Positions 6,476 through 6,562 of a stretch of 6,562 nt of DNA are shown here, in pieces. Origin of the DNA: DASSWG01 sp041689995 (GTDB lineage Bacteria > Bacteroidota > Bacteroidia > Flavobacteriales > Flavobacteriaceae); contig JBDNFD010000036.1 of the NCBI GenBank assembly GCA_041689995.1, forward strand, positions 1-6,562, written 5' to 3'. A program made the translations under genes and the position numbers. Under the pieces are notes generated by a model, which made no database searches, was not told the origin of the DNA, and worked only from the letters and a program-made list of their open reading frames with translations. Each line of letters starts with the position of its first letter. Position 1 is the first letter of the stretch.

Positions 6476-6562
6476 ATGAAACCACGCGACGAAATCTTGC
6501 GGTTATTCAAAAGCCTTTCAGAAAAAGAGAAGCAAAAAGTGCTCAAGGAATTGAACGATGTA
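6476..6562 (+). CDS. Start of an unidentified ORF, possibly a transposase (partial, leaves to the right)
   Basis: The ATG at 6476 opens a frame that continues past the window edge, with 29 visible residues beginning MKPRDEILRLFKSLSEKEK and continuing as a charged amphipathic helix. The pattern of a helix with F-K-S-L-S-x-x-E-K-x-x-[VL]-L-x-E-L resembles the beginning of some IS1595-family transposases, in which a zinc-ribbon region would follow. It is also compatible with an unrelated small helical protein or regulator. No catalytic or binding motif is inside the window, so no function is assigned with confidence. Upstream lie the inverted repeat at 6433-6461 and an AT-rich region. Confidence 0.5.
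   Translation, partial: MKPRDEILRLFKSLSEKEKQKVLKELNDV

Noticed and set aside
1..6562. A new defence or biosynthetic system
   Set aside because: The only intact complete genes are tig, clpP and clpX. The rest is IS debris, a pseudogene and repeats, and nothing suggests a hidden multi-gene system.

Overview
The window looks like a chromosomal segment of a flavobacterium (Bacteroidota, probably Flavobacteriaceae). Three things support this: a C-terminal type IX secretion (T9SS) sorting domain, the style of the ClpP, ClpX and trigger-factor proteins, and promoter candidates of the Bacteroidota TAnnTTTG type on AT-rich DNA. The exact genus cannot be read from the sequence.

Layout. Positions 2-124 (+) are the last 40 codons of an IS1595/ISXO2-like transposase that runs in from the left. 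Positions 262-2024 (+) hold a decayed gene for a secreted protein: signal peptide, anchor-J-like beta domain, CARDB-like Ig domain, Omp28/thioredoxin-like domain with a CGPC motif, and T9SS type A sorting domain. It has lost its start codon and carries a one-base deletion near 446-449 and a nonsense codon at 633-635. A strong hairpin at 2049-2091 separates it from the convergent genes to its right.

Positions 2163-5620 (-) are the protein quality-control cluster, transcribed tig, then clpP, then clpX. Trigger factor receives nascent chains at the ribosome. ClpX unfolds tagged or misfolded proteins and feeds them to the ClpP peptidase chamber. A good promoter candidate lies just upstream of tig. 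A second candidate overlaps the end of tig, followed by a hairpin in the clpP leader. The clpP-clpX gap contains AT-rich 7-8 nt repeats with a perfect 24-bp direct duplication.

Positions 5621-6475 contain no intact gene. They hold a very regular array of 21 octanucleotides (5708-5875), a relic of an IS3-type OrfA transposase on the minus strand (5949-6074), about 400 bp of unassigned AT-rich DNA, and a 9-bp inverted repeat (6433-6461). The repeat lies just before an ORF that starts at 6476 and leaves the window. That ORF's first 29 residues are compatible with, but do not prove, another transposase.

Overall this is a conserved housekeeping operon flanked by insertion-sequence debris and a dead T9SS-secreted protein gene. 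I do not see a new multi-gene system. The most unusual structure is the octamer array upstream of tig and its looser relative between clpP and clpX.
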